The notes beneath the pieces were generated by a model, which saw only the letters and a program-made list of their open reading frames with translations, made no database searches and was not told where the DNA came from. Source: RGIG9041 sp045612565 (GTDB taxonomy: Bacteria > Bacillota > Clostridia > Oscillospirales > QAKW01). From it: 49,302 nt of DNA. The stretch is from NCBI GenBank assembly GCA_045612565.1, contig JAZKZG010000046.1, positions 1 to 49,302 of the forward strand, given 5' to 3'. Positions 15,634 through 24,526 of this stretch are shown in pieces; position 1 is the stretch's first letter; every line of letters begins with the position of its first letter. Position numbers and translations under genes: made by a program.

Positions 15634-17001
15634 ATGCATAGTTTATTTATCAAAGACAAATCTTTTTACAAAAACGTCTGCAAGATTGCGTTGCCGATTG
15701 CGGCGCAAGGTCTTATCACAACAGGCGTTAATGCGATGGACTCAATAATGGTGGGTTCTCTCGGTGAAACACAACTTTCCGCCGTCACCCTTGCAAACCA
15801 GTTTATCAATATCTTTCATATCTTTTGTATGGGCATCGGTATGGGCGCGTCAGTGCTTGTTGCGCGCTACTACGGTGCAAAAGACAACTCATCACTAAAA
15901 AAGACGGTATCCATTATGCTCCGTCTCTGTCTTATTATGTCAACGCTGTTTTGCGCACTGACGGTACTTTTTCCCGGCGCAATTATGAGTATCTACACAA
16001 ACGAAGCGCCGATAATTGCCAAAGGCATAGAGTATCTGCGGTGGTCGGTCGTAACCTACTACTTTTTAGGTCTTTCGGTTACCTGCACCATTGTCCTTCG
16101 TAACGTAAAGCAGATACATATCCCGCTTATCACTTCAATCGCCGCATTTTTTATAAATGTTGGTGCAAACTACGTGTTCATCTTCGGAAAATTCGGTGCA
16201 CCACGTATGGAATCAGCCGGTGCAGCGCTTGGCACACTTATCGCGCGTGTTTTTGAATTTGCGGTAATCTGCGGATTTTTGTTCTTTAAAGATAAAGAAA
16301 TCGGCTTTAGAATTAAAGATGCCTTCAAGCCTGTCGGCATTTTGTGGAAAGAGTATATACGCATCAGTATCCCCGTATTTATAAGTGACGGTATACTTGC
16401 CTTTGGCAACAATTCGGTCGCCATGGTAATAGGACGTCTGGGCGAAAGTTTTGTTGCCGCAAACGCTGTAACCACCGTAACACAACAGTTAAGTTCTGTA
16501 TTCACACAGGGCTTTTCTCAGGCGGGTGCAATCGTCACGGGCTATACTTTGGGCGAAGGCGACCGCAAAAAAGCACACGAACAGGGTTATGCATTTTTAG
16601 GACTCGGAATAATTTTTGGACTTGTTGCGGCAGGAATAATTCTTGCAATTTCCGAGCCGATGATAATGGCATATAATCTTGAACCCGTCACCCGAGCAAT
16701 CGCACGTCAGCTTATGCTGTCAATTGCGGTAATCATCGTATTCCAGGCAGCAAACAGTATTATGACAAAAGGTGTTCTCCGCGGCGGCGGTGACACCAAA
16801 ATGCTTATGCTCACCGACAATATCTTTTTGTGGGTTGCATCAATTCCATTAGGCATATTCTCAGCATTTGTTTTGCATCTTCCTGCATTCTGGATATACT
16901 TTGCACTAAAAATTGACCAGGTGTTAAAAGCAATCTGGTGCGTTATCCGCCTTAAAAGCGGAAAATGGATTAAAAAAATCCGTTCTGAAAAAGAAATTTA
17001 A
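15634..17001 (+). CDS. MATE family efflux transporter
   Basis: A 455-residue membrane protein with twelve predicted spans in two six-span halves. The first half shows PIAAQGLITTGVNAMDSIMVG and a GMGASVLVARYYGA segment; the second half repeats the pattern with TQQLSSVFTQGFSQAGAIVTG and GVLRGGGDTK. These are typical of MATE/DinF-type Na+ or H+ coupled exporters. The start ATG at 15634 is one base past the esterase stop with only a weak ribosome binding site, suggesting coupled translation. The exported substrate is unknown. Confidence 0.92.
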   Translation: MHSLFIKDKSFYKNVCKIALPIAAQGLITTGVNAMDSIMVGSLGETQLSAVTLANQFINIFHIFCMGIGMGASVLVARYYGAKDNSSLKKTVSIMLRLCLIMSTLFCALTVLFPGAIMSIYTNEAPIIAKGIEYLRWSVVTYYFLGLSVTCTIVLRNVKQIHIPLITSIAAFFINVGANYVFIFGKFGAPRMESAGAALGTLIARVFEFAVICGFLFFKDKEIGFRIKDAFKPVGILWKEYIRISIPVFISDGILAFGNNSVAMVIGRLGESFVAANAVTTVTQQLSSVFTQGFSQAGAIVTGYTLGEGDRKKAHEQGYAFLGLGIIFGLVAAGIILAISEPMIMAYNLEPVTRAIARQLMLSIAVIIVFQAANSIMTKGVLRGGGDTKMLMLTDNIFLWVASIPLGIFSAFVLHLPAFWIYFALKIDQVLKAIWCVIRLKSGKWIKKIRSEKEI

Positions 17002-17010
17002 ATTAAATGT

Positions 17011-17044
17011 AACCTTTTTGACAGTTGAATGCATATTTATGTTG
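17011..17044 (+). promoter_or_regulatory. Candidate promoter of the lipoprotein gene, ECF-like
   Basis: TGTAACC ends a -35-like box whose AAC is at 17011-17013. After exactly 17 bases comes GCATATTTATGTTG (17031-17044), resembling the ACATNNTATARGTG element found with identical spacing before the three ECF sigma genes. A perfect sigma-A -35, TTGACA, also occurs at 17018-17023, but 17 bases later only GTTGAA is present. Which polymerase uses it is undecided. Confidence 0.4.
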
Positions 17045-17069
17045 AAACTTTGCCAACAAGGAGAAACAA

Positions 17070-18518
17070 ATGAAAAAGTTCATATCATTATTTTTAATTT
17101 TAACACTCATAATATCTGCTTTTGGTTGCGCCCGTAAAAGTTCGGGTGATGACGAGGCGGTTGAAGAAGCAGTTCAAAGCGAACACGAAAACCAGACACA
17201 AGACACACCCGTGCAACAACAAGAGCCTGATAAAAAACCTCAAAACACTGAACAGACAAAACAGCCGGAAACTCAAAAAGATCCGGAGACCGATACAAAG
17301 AAAGAGCCCGAGCAACAACAATCGGAACCTGAGGTTCAAAAACCATCAAAGCAACCCGAGAAAGAGGAAAACGAAAAACAGCCCGAGCAACAGCAAACTG
17401 CCCCCGCGCCCGTAACAGTACCTGACTATAAAAAATTCTCCTGTCGTGAATCGGGTGATATCAAATGGAAACAGGTGCGCTTTACAAACAGCCATAACGT
17501 AACCTTGCAGTTTGAAATTCCAAACGATTGGCAACTGACAAAAAACGGCAGTGAATACACCGTTTCACGCGGCGGCACAAACATCGGCACAATCTCAACC
17601 GAAAAAACGCAAAGCCCCAAGGGTTTTTATGAATATAAATCGGATTATAACGAAAATAACCTCATATTAAAATCATATCAGGTAAACTGGTATCACGAAG
17701 ACAAAAAAGATACCGTAAACAGATTTTTTGAGTTCAATACCGACCAGCCAACAAACAATCTCCGCCTTTGTCTTAACATAAACTACACCGAACTTGACGA
17801 TACTGCCGCGCAAAAACTCACCGGCACCGCGCTCACCGTTCCAAAGGCGGAAGAAGTCAATTTTCCCAAACTGTCACAGTCAAACGGCTCACGAAAAATC
17901 TTGCTTCTGGGCAACAGTTTTATAAACTCATCACGTATAAACCTGTTTTTGAACGATATGCTAAAGGGCACCGATTATAAACTTATCACCGTCGCACGCG
18001 GTCATGCAGAAGTACATAAGTATGCAGAAGATACATTAATATGTGACCAGATAAAACAAGGTGAGTATGCATACGTGTTTATGTGCGGATATTATGATGC
18101 CGAAAATATTGATGCAACAAAGACGTTTCTTGACCTCTGCGCTCAATCGGACACTAAGTATATTATTTTCCCCGCACATAACGAAGGTAACGATACTATT
18201 TCCGCAACAATTGCCAAATACGGCGACATACCCGTATTAAGTTGGAAAAACGAGCTCGATTCTCTTATTTCCGGCGGTATGGACAGATACTCGCTTTGTT
18301 ACAACGACGGCGGTTACGAACACAGCAACTTATATGCAGGATATGTGGGCGCACATATGATTTACCGCAATCTGTTTGAAAAAATTCCTCCGAAACTGTC
18401 GGCGGCACCGCTCTCGCAAGAGCAGATTGACGAGGTACTCAAAGGATACTCAGGCAGTATGCACGAACCAACCCCGCCCGAACAAATCGAATTCAATGGT
18501 TCCGAGTATAAAATATAA
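17070..18518 (+). CDS. Surface lipoprotein with Gln/Pro/Glu-rich linker and SGNH-like C-terminal domain
   Basis: A 482-residue lipoprotein: signal segment ending at Cys20 (SAFGC). Residues of about 25-120 are a low-complexity linker of E, Q, P, K and T, probably wall-spanning. A beta-rich domain follows (about 125-265). The C-terminal part opens with RKILLLGNSFINSS and closes with GYEHSNLYAGYVGAHMIYR, resembling an SGNH-like fold with a GNS nucleophile loop and a C-terminal His; the middle GxND block is not evident, so enzymatic activity is uncertain. The ATG at 17070 follows AAGGAGA. It is followed after 12 bases by the LRR/SLH protein, so the two are likely co-transcribed surface proteins. 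Confidence 0.7.
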   Translation: MKKFISLFLILTLIISAFGCARKSSGDDEAVEEAVQSEHENQTQDTPVQQQEPDKKPQNTEQTKQPETQKDPETDTKKEPEQQQSEPEVQKPSKQPEKEENEKQPEQQQTAPAPVTVPDYKKFSCRESGDIKWKQVRFTNSHNVTLQFEIPNDWQLTKNGSEYTVSRGGTNIGTISTEKTQSPKGFYEYKSDYNENNLILKSYQVNWYHEDKKDTVNRFFEFNTDQPTNNLRLCLNINYTELDDTAAQKLTGTALTVPKAEEVNFPKLSQSNGSRKILLLGNSFINSSRINLFLNDMLKGTDYKLITVARGHAEVHKYAEDTLICDQIKQGEYAYVFMCGYYDAENIDATKTFLDLCAQSDTKYIIFPAHNEGNDTISATIAKYGDIPVLSWKNELDSLISGGMDRYSLCYNDGGYEHSNLYAGYVGAHMIYRNLFEKIPPKLSAAPLSQEQIDEVLKGYSGSMHEPTPPEQIEFNGSEYKI

Positions 18519-18530
18519 AGGAGAAAAACT

Positions 18531-21500
18531 ATGAAAAAGCAAGTTATAAGTTTTTTTATAATTATTGTGATGACACTTGGTATTTTACCTGCGGTTTCGT
18601 TTGCTGATACTGCTACAAGCGGTAGTTGCGGCGCAAGTGCCACATGGGCATACGATGCCGACACAACCACCCTTACAATAAGCGGTACAGGATACGTAAG
18701 TGATATTAGCAGTGCAAAAGATGCCCCTTGGTATGCATACACCGACCTTATTACAGATGTTGTTGTAGAAAACGGAATAGAAACCATTGGAAAAAGCGTT
18801 TTTTACAGTTTAGACAACCTTGTAAATGTTACCATTGCCGATACCGTAATAAGAATTTACGACTATGCCTTTTCTCACTGTGAAAGCCTTACATCAATAA
18901 AACTTCCTAAATCAATAAAATCCATTCCAAATGATTGTTTTTATAAAACAGGGCTTACCTCGATAGAAATACCCGACGGTGTTACCTTTTTAGGCTCAGA
19001 CGCTTTTGCATATTGCCCGGCACTCGAGTCTGTCACAATCCCTGCAAGTGTCACAACAATTGAAGACCGTTGTTTTGAAAAAAGTGAAAACCTTAAACGC
19101 ATAAACATTTCAGACCTCAATGCTTATATCAGCATAAGCTACATCGAATCAAGTCCGTTTATAAATGGTTCCGACCTTTATTTAAACGGCGAGCTTGTCA
19201 CCGATATTGTAATTCCCGCAACAGTTACAAGCGTTCCAAAGTATCTGTTTCAGGGATGTACGAGTATAAAAAACCTCACGTTTTCGGAGGGTGTAACAAG
19301 AATCAAGGAATATGCATTCAAAGATTGCATCAATCTCGAATCTGTAACCGTTCCCACCACTCTTAAAACATATAAAAGAGATGCTTTTGCCAATTGTACA
19401 AATGTCAAAAAAGTATCCATTGCAAGTATAGATAGTTGGCTTAAAAGCTCTATTTCCTCAGGCGGCAGTCCGCTTTCAGGCAGTGATTTGTATTTAAACG
19501 GCGAACTCATTACAAACGCTGAAATACCAGAGGGTACAACATATATTGATTCAAGAGCATTTATAGGATGCAAAAGTATAACAAGCATCACCATTCCCGA
19601 TACGGTCACTTCAATCGGAGAATATGCTTTTGCGGGTACATCAATTGAATCAATCGATATCCCAAGCAGTGTTACAAAAATAAACCAGGGTGCTTTCTCG
19701 GGAACACTGCTAAAATCAATAGATATTCCCGACAGCGTTAAAGAAATTGAAACTTGGGCTTTCAGCAATTGTACAGAACTTACTAATGTAAGACTTCCGT
19801 CAAAATTGTTTGTTTTAAGTGATTATATTTTTAACGGCTGTACATCACTCAAAAAGATTGCAATCCCAAAAAGTGTCTGGCGCATTCGTCAGTATGCTTT
19901 TTTAAACAGCGGACTTACGGTAATATATATTGCAAATGCCGAAGACATAAATCAGGGAGCATTCAAAGGCACACCGCTTAAATATGTATATCTCGGAGAA
20001 TCTGTCTCAAACATTACAGTCGATTCACAAAACGAGCCTTATGAAAATGCCGAGCATATCTATCAGGCAACAGGGCTCCCGAATTGTGAGTATGACGATG
20101 ATAACGATAACGAATGTAATATCTGCGGTGGAATAAGATGTGACTCACACGATTATATCGCAAGTTTTAACACAGAATCTCATTTTAATATCTGTACAAA
20201 ATGTAATGATATAACAGCAAAGAAAGACCACTCATTTTTAAACAACTGTGACGAAGAATGTGACTGCGGATATGTACGCGGTAACGCTCACAACTTCGAG
20301 TGGGTTATTGATGAAGAAAACAGTTGCATAAGTGCGGGTAAAAAACATAGAGAGTGTACCGATTGCGGACTTAAAGACTCGTTGGATACACCTGTTGACA
20401 AATCGTACAATAAATACGATCATCCGCTCGTACTGTCGCAGTTTGATTCATTAAGACACGCACTCGTTTGCAAAGGCTGTAATAACGCAATAATAGAATT
20501 ATTTGAGCACTCGTATACCGATGACAATGATAACACTTGTGACTGCGGATATATTCGCGACCATATTCACGATTTTAAAATCGAATACAATAAAAACTAT
20601 CATTACCAAAAATGCTCAATCTGTTACGAAGTATTAAATTCACAAAATCACGTGTTTGACAGCGATTGTGACAACTACTGTAATGTGTGCAATGCCCCCG
20701 CATCAGTCGCAGCCCAACATACGTACGATAACGATTGCGATTCAATCTGTAATTTATGCGGCCATAAAAGAATACCGTCACCGCACAAATACGACAATAC
20801 CTGCGACCAAACCTGTAATGTTTGCGGCACTGTAAGAACAGTTCAGCACAAATATGACAACAAATGCGACGGAATTTGCAATGTATGCGGTGGGCAGAGA
20901 GTGCCATACCACAAATACTACAGTGAATGCGACACAAATTGTGATGTGTGCGGTGAAACCCGTACAATAACTCACAAATATGGTGCTTATTCATCTGATA
21001 AAAACGCAACCACCGAAAAAGACGGCACAAAATCACGCGTTTGTTCAGTTTGTGGTAACAAAGATACTGTGACCGATGTTGGTTCAAAACTCTCTAACCC
21101 AACACCAACACCTCAACCCAAGCCTGACCCCAAACCCGACACAACCCCCGAGGTTGAAATCAAAGATACATCAAAAATCTTTAAAGATATCAAGGCTAAA
21201 GGCTGGTACAAAGAGTATGTAGACTACTCAGTGGCTTATGGTATATTCACAGGTACAAGCAAAACCGAATTTTCACCGTCAATGAACATTACACGCGCAC
21301 AGTTTGTACAAGTTTTGGCAAACCTTGTCGGTGTTGATACATCAAATCGTAATGTAACAACATCGTTTAAAGACGTTCCCGCTAAAAAGTGGTATACATC
21401 CGCTGTTAAGTGGGCAAGTGAGAACAAAGTTGTAAACGGTATGGGCGATGGCAAATTTGAGCCAAATGCAAATGTTACCCGTGAACAGATGTGCGTAATG

Positions 21501-21731
21501 CTTGTAAACTTTGCCAAATTTAAAGATATTACTCTTAAAAAAGTTGAAAACAAAGAGAATTTTGCAGATAATGCAAAAATAAGCAAATGGGCAAAGACAG
21601 CAGTTTATACCTGTCAACAGGCAGACATCGTAAACGGTAAAGGCGCAGGAAAATTCGACCCCAAAGGCACAGGCACCCGCGCCGAAGCATCTGTAATGTT
21701 CACAAAATTCCACAAAGACTATATGAAATAA
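18531..21731 (+). CDS. BspA-type LRR surface protein with Cys/His repeats and three SLH domains
   Basis: A 1066-residue secreted protein with an N-terminal signal peptide ending near FADTATS. Residues of about 60-500 hold BspA-type (LRR_5) leucine-rich repeats with the pattern SIGEYAFAGTSIESIDIPSS. Residues of about 514-843 hold roughly nine repeats of the form H-x-Y-D-N-x-C-D-x-x-C-N-x-C-G, spaced 20-25 residues. A Pro-rich stretch (PTPTPQPKPDPKPD) leads to three S-layer homology domains (about 880-1066) that bind pyruvylated wall polymer. It is probably an adhesin attached to the wall. The ribosome binding site AAAGGAG precedes the ATG at 18531. A strong terminator follows. Confidence 0.92.
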   Translation: MKKQVISFFIIIVMTLGILPAVSFADTATSGSCGASATWAYDADTTTLTISGTGYVSDISSAKDAPWYAYTDLITDVVVENGIETIGKSVFYSLDNLVNVTIADTVIRIYDYAFSHCESLTSIKLPKSIKSIPNDCFYKTGLTSIEIPDGVTFLGSDAFAYCPALESVTIPASVTTIEDRCFEKSENLKRINISDLNAYISISYIESSPFINGSDLYLNGELVTDIVIPATVTSVPKYLFQGCTSIKNLTFSEGVTRIKEYAFKDCINLESVTVPTTLKTYKRDAFANCTNVKKVSIASIDSWLKSSISSGGSPLSGSDLYLNGELITNAEIPEGTTYIDSRAFIGCKSITSITIPDTVTSIGEYAFAGTSIESIDIPSSVTKINQGAFSGTLLKSIDIPDSVKEIETWAFSNCTELTNVRLPSKLFVLSDYIFNGCTSLKKIAIPKSVWRIRQYAFLNSGLTVIYIANAEDINQGAFKGTPLKYVYLGESVSNITVDSQNEPYENAEHIYQATGLPNCEYDDDNDNECNICGGIRCDSHDYIASFNTESHFNICTKCNDITAKKDHSFLNNCDEECDCGYVRGNAHNFEWVIDEENSCISAGKKHRECTDCGLKDSLDTPVDKSYNKYDHPLVLSQFDSLRHALVCKGCNNAIIELFEHSYTDDNDNTCDCGYIRDHIHDFKIEYNKNYHYQKCSICYEVLNSQNHVFDSDCDNYCNVCNAPASVAAQHTYDNDCDSICNLCGHKRIPSPHKYDNTCDQTCNVCGTVRTVQHKYDNKCDGICNVCGGQRVPYHKYYSECDTNCDVCGETRTITHKYGAYSSDKNATTEKDGTKSRVCSVCGNKDTVTDVGSKLSNPTPTPQPKPDPKPDTTPEVEIKDTSKIFKDIKAKGWYKEYVDYSVAYGIFTGTSKTEFSPSMNITRAQFVQVLANLVGVDTSNRNVTTSFKDVPAKKWYTSAVKWASENKVVNGMGDGKFEPNANVTREQMCVMLVNFAKFKDITLKKVENKENFADNAKISKWAKTAVYTCQQADIVNGKGAGKFDPKGTGTRAEASVMFTKFHKDYMK

Positions 21732-21737
21732 AAAAGC

Positions 21738-21768
21738 AATAGGTCTCTCGATTACCGAGAGACCTATT
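21738..21768. terminator. Intrinsic terminator after the SLH protein gene
   Basis: AATAGGTCTCTCG (21738-21750) and CGAGAGACCTATT (21756-21768) form a 13-bp perfect stem with a 5-base loop. The U tract after it is poor on the plus strand. Confidence 0.75.
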
Positions 21769-21838
21769 GTTGTATAAATTCTTTTCCTGTCATCAAATAA
21801 TCAATGGATACTTTAAAATATCACTCCTTTTTGTCTTG

Positions 21839-21867
21839 TTGACAAAAGGGTATCGTTATGTTAAATT
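21839..21867 (+). promoter_or_regulatory. Promoter of the second LRR gene
   Basis: TTGACA (21839-21844) and TAAATT (21862-21867) are 17 bases apart, 46 bases before the ATG at 21914. The -10 is a weak match. Confidence 0.55.
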
Positions 21868-21913
21868 GATAAATATTACAATATGTACCATTTATTAATA
21901 AAGGAGAAGATTC

Positions 21914-23830
21914 ATGAAAAAACGAATTTTAAGTTTAATAATAATTTTGGTAATGGCAATCGGCTTTTTGCCGACCGTTGCTTTTGCTTATATCAGTGGC
22001 TTAAGCTATGAACTTTCAATTATATCTGGTGGGGTTTTAATTACTGGTTGTGATACAAGTGTTACAACTGTAGAAATCCCTACCTCACTTAATGGTGAAC
22101 GTGTGGTAGGTATTGATGCCAATGCATTCTATGGATGTTCAAACCTCAAATCAATCACAATCCCTGAGAGTGTGAGATTTATTGGTAACCATGCATTCTC
22201 TGGATGTTCAAGCCTCAAATCAATCACAATTCCCGATAGTGTGACATCAATTGGTGATTATGCATTCAAAGATTGTTCAAGCCTCACATCAATCACAATC
22301 CCTGGTAGTATGACATCAATTAGTTGGTGTGCATTCGATGGTTGTACAAGCCTCACATCAATCACAATCCCAAATAGTGTAACGGAAATTGGTAATGAGG
22401 CATTCAAAGATTGTTCAAGCCTCACATCAATCACAATCCCAAATAGTGTAACGGAAATTGGTAATGATGCATTTTCTGGTTGTTCAAGCCTCGAAACAAT
22501 CACAGTTAGTGAAAACAATCAACATTATTTATCACAAGATGGTGTTCTTTTTAATAAAAATAAGACCGAATTAATCTCTTATCCATCGAGAAAAACAAAT
22601 TACGAATATAATATTCCAAATAGTGTAACATCAATCGGTAGTTATGCATTTTTTGATTGCGACAATCTAACAACAATCACAATCCCTAATAGTGTAACAG
22701 AAATTGGTTGGTATACATTCGAAGATTGTACAAGCCTTACATCAATTACAATCCCTGAGAGTGTAACAGAAATTGGTTGGAGTGCATTTTCTGGTTGTAC
22801 AAGTCTCAAAACAGTTAATTACGGTGGTACAGAGCAACAACGTAATAATATATCAATTGAAGATTATAATGACGATTTGCTAAATGCAACATGGGTTTAT
22901 AGTGGTTGTGATCACAAGTATGACAATGCTTGTGATACCGATTGCAACAAATGCGGAGAAACACGCGAAACAACCCACGCTTATGGTGACTATATTTCAA
23001 ATAATGATGCTACATACGAGGCTGACGGTACAAAGACCCGCACCTGCTCGGTTTGCGGATTAAATGACACAGTTGTTGACGAAGGTTCAAAACTCGACAT
23101 AAATGCTGATGGTTGTACTGTGACAAACACATTTACAGGTGAAAGATATAGTTCAATCGAAGATGCGCTCGATAGCGCGAACGAGGGTGATACAATCAAA
23201 CTAACCGCAGATGTATCTGCTCAATCACTGCTTGTAAACCCGGGTGTATCGCTTGACCTTAACGGCTATAAACTTACAGCAACCCGCTTTGTTGGCTTTG
23301 AAGACAGTAATGTTTATGACAGCAGCACAGCATCAAAGGGTAGCTTGTACGTTGCAAAGAACAAACTCGTTCTCAGTAAAGATAACACTCAACTTCCTGT
23401 ATATGATGCCCAAAACGGCTGTTATCAATTTTTAAAAATTAACCTTGCAAGAGCAAATAAATTTGTATATTCAAACGGTGCGTATACAGCAGAACCTGTA
23501 TTTGGTGACTCGGCAAAAATTGCAAACGGTATTGCAAAGACACTCTTTAGCCAGGGAAGAAATAAGAGCGGCGTAAATGTACGGATCCGAGTTTCGTGGA
23601 TTGACAAAGACGGAACATACGATGCAACACAGGATTATACATTCACTGATACAATGGTAAGTAAAGTTGTAAACAGTTTCACGGGCTCAAAATATGGTAC
23701 AATCTTTGGCGCAACATTCAGTGATGCGGTGCTCACACAAGGCGAATCAATTGAAATTTCAACAATAGTTGATTCCGCTACAGGTGTTCAACTTTCAAGT
23801 GATACCATAACAATTAGTATAGCACAATAA
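21914..23830 (+). CDS. BspA-type LRR surface protein with beta-rich C-terminal region
   Basis: A 638-residue secreted protein with a signal peptide cut near VAFA-YIS. Residues of about 57-305 are LRR_5 repeats of 23 residues (SITIPNSVTEIGNEAFKDCS). One Cys repeat unit (about 332-394) has HKYDNACDTDCNKCGETR, then a SVCG motif, closely matching the end of the repeat block in the preceding protein. The C-terminal 240 residues start with YSSIEDALDSANEGDTIKL, as in parallel beta-helix proteins, and then a beta-rich domain. There is no SLH domain or sorting motif, so it may be released or bind the wall in another way. It is likely a paralogue of its neighbour that lost or never gained the anchor. 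Confidence 0.9.
   Translation: MKKRILSLIIILVMAIGFLPTVAFAYISGLSYELSIISGGVLITGCDTSVTTVEIPTSLNGERVVGIDANAFYGCSNLKSITIPESVRFIGNHAFSGCSSLKSITIPDSVTSIGDYAFKDCSSLTSITIPGSMTSISWCAFDGCTSLTSITIPNSVTEIGNEAFKDCSSLTSITIPNSVTEIGNDAFSGCSSLETITVSENNQHYLSQDGVLFNKNKTELISYPSRKTNYEYNIPNSVTSIGSYAFFDCDNLTTITIPNSVTEIGWYTFEDCTSLTSITIPESVTEIGWSAFSGCTSLKTVNYGGTEQQRNNISIEDYNDDLLNATWVYSGCDHKYDNACDTDCNKCGETRETTHAYGDYISNNDATYEADGTKTRTCSVCGLNDTVVDEGSKLDINADGCTVTNTFTGERYSSIEDALDSANEGDTIKLTADVSAQSLLVNPGVSLDLNGYKLTATRFVGFEDSNVYDSSTASKGSLYVAKNKLVLSKDNTQLPVYDAQNGCYQFLKINLARANKFVYSNGAYTAEPVFGDSAKIANGIAKTLFSQGRNKSGVNVRIRVSWIDKDGTYDATQDYTFTDTMVSKVVNSFTGSKYGTIFGATFSDAVLTQGESIEISTIVDSATGVQLSSDTITISIAQ
22126..22485 (+). repeat. Near-identical 69-base tandem repeats in the LRR gene
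   Basis: Units of 69 bases encode one 23-residue LRR each. Adjacent units in 22330-22480 are almost identical over stretches such as CACATCAATCACAATCCC and TAGTGTAACGGAAATTGG. The same phrase recurs farther downstream (22620-22790) with more change. High identity at the DNA level points to recent duplication and makes copy-number change by recombination likely. Confidence 0.8.
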
Positions 23831-23866
23831 TATTCAAATCAAAAAAGAGCCAAAGAGAAAACATAA

Positions 23867-23899
23867 TTAAAAGCGGTCGATTTAATCGACCGCTTTTAA
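23867..23899. terminator. Bidirectional terminator between the LRR gene and apt
   Basis: TTAAAAGCGGTCGA (23867-23880) and TCGACCGCTTTTAA (23886-23899) form a 14-bp perfect stem with a 5-base loop. It serves both converging genes. Confidence 0.85.
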
Positions 23900-24421
23900 T
23901 TATTCGCCGTCAAACTGTGTAACAGTTCCCACATCATAATCTTTTAAAACCTCTCTGCCTTTCAGCGCGGGAAGTTCAATTAAAAAAGCAAACTTTGCAA
24001 CCGTGGCGCCAAGTTTTTCAACAAGATTTGCCGCCGCTTTCGCACTTCCGCCCGTTGCAATAAGGTCATCAATTATAACAACCCTGCTGCCCTTTGGTAT
24101 CGCATCCTCATGCACCTCGATTGTTGCGGTGCCGTACTCGAGCGCATAACTTTCTTCCACCGTTTTGTAAGGAAGTTTACCTTTTTTTCTTATCGGAACA
24201 AACGGCTTATTAAGGTTGTATGCAATCGGTGCACCAAAAATAAAACCGCGCGACTCAATACCCACAATCATATCAAATTCAATATCCGAAATAAGTTTTG
24301 TCATCTCGTCAACCGCGAGTTTAAAACCGTCGGCATTGCTCAGAACCGTTGTAACATCGCGAAACATTATTCCTTCTTTTGGGAAATCGGGTATTGTTCT
24401 TATATAATCTTTAACATCCAT
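23900..24421 (-). CDS. apt: Adenine phosphoribosyltransferase
   Basis: A 173-residue enzyme that converts adenine and PRPP into AMP in purine salvage. Family landmarks are the N-terminal IRTIPDFPKEGIMFRDVT, the VGIESRGFIFG loop, RKKGKLPYKTVEESYALEYG and the PRPP-binding motif VVIIDDLIATGGSA (about residues 118-131). The length is standard. It has its own promoter on the minus strand. Confidence 0.97.
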   Translation of the reverse strand: MDVKDYIRTIPDFPKEGIMFRDVTTVLSNADGFKLAVDEMTKLISDIEFDMIVGIESRGFIFGAPIAYNLNKPFVPIRKKGKLPYKTVEESYALEYGTATIEVHEDAIPKGSRVVIIDDLIATGGSAKAAANLVEKLGATVAKFAFLIELPALKGREVLKDYDVGTVTQFDGE

Positions 24422-24453
24422 ATCGGTTACCTCTTTAAATAATCTACATTAAA

Positions 24454-24482
24454 ATAATACACCACACATTTATAAAAATCAA
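24454..24482 (-). promoter_or_regulatory. apt promoter
   Basis: Minus-strand TTGATT (24477-24482) and TATTAT (24454-24459) are separated by 17 bases. Confidence 0.65.
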
Positions 24483-24526
24483 ATATATTTTGCAATCGCA
24501 ACATATATTTTTTGTAGGTGATAAAA

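Noticed and set aside
22126..22790. CRISPR-like regular repeats
   Set aside because: The 69-base periodicity is in frame, codes for 23-residue LRRs, and has no unique spacers.
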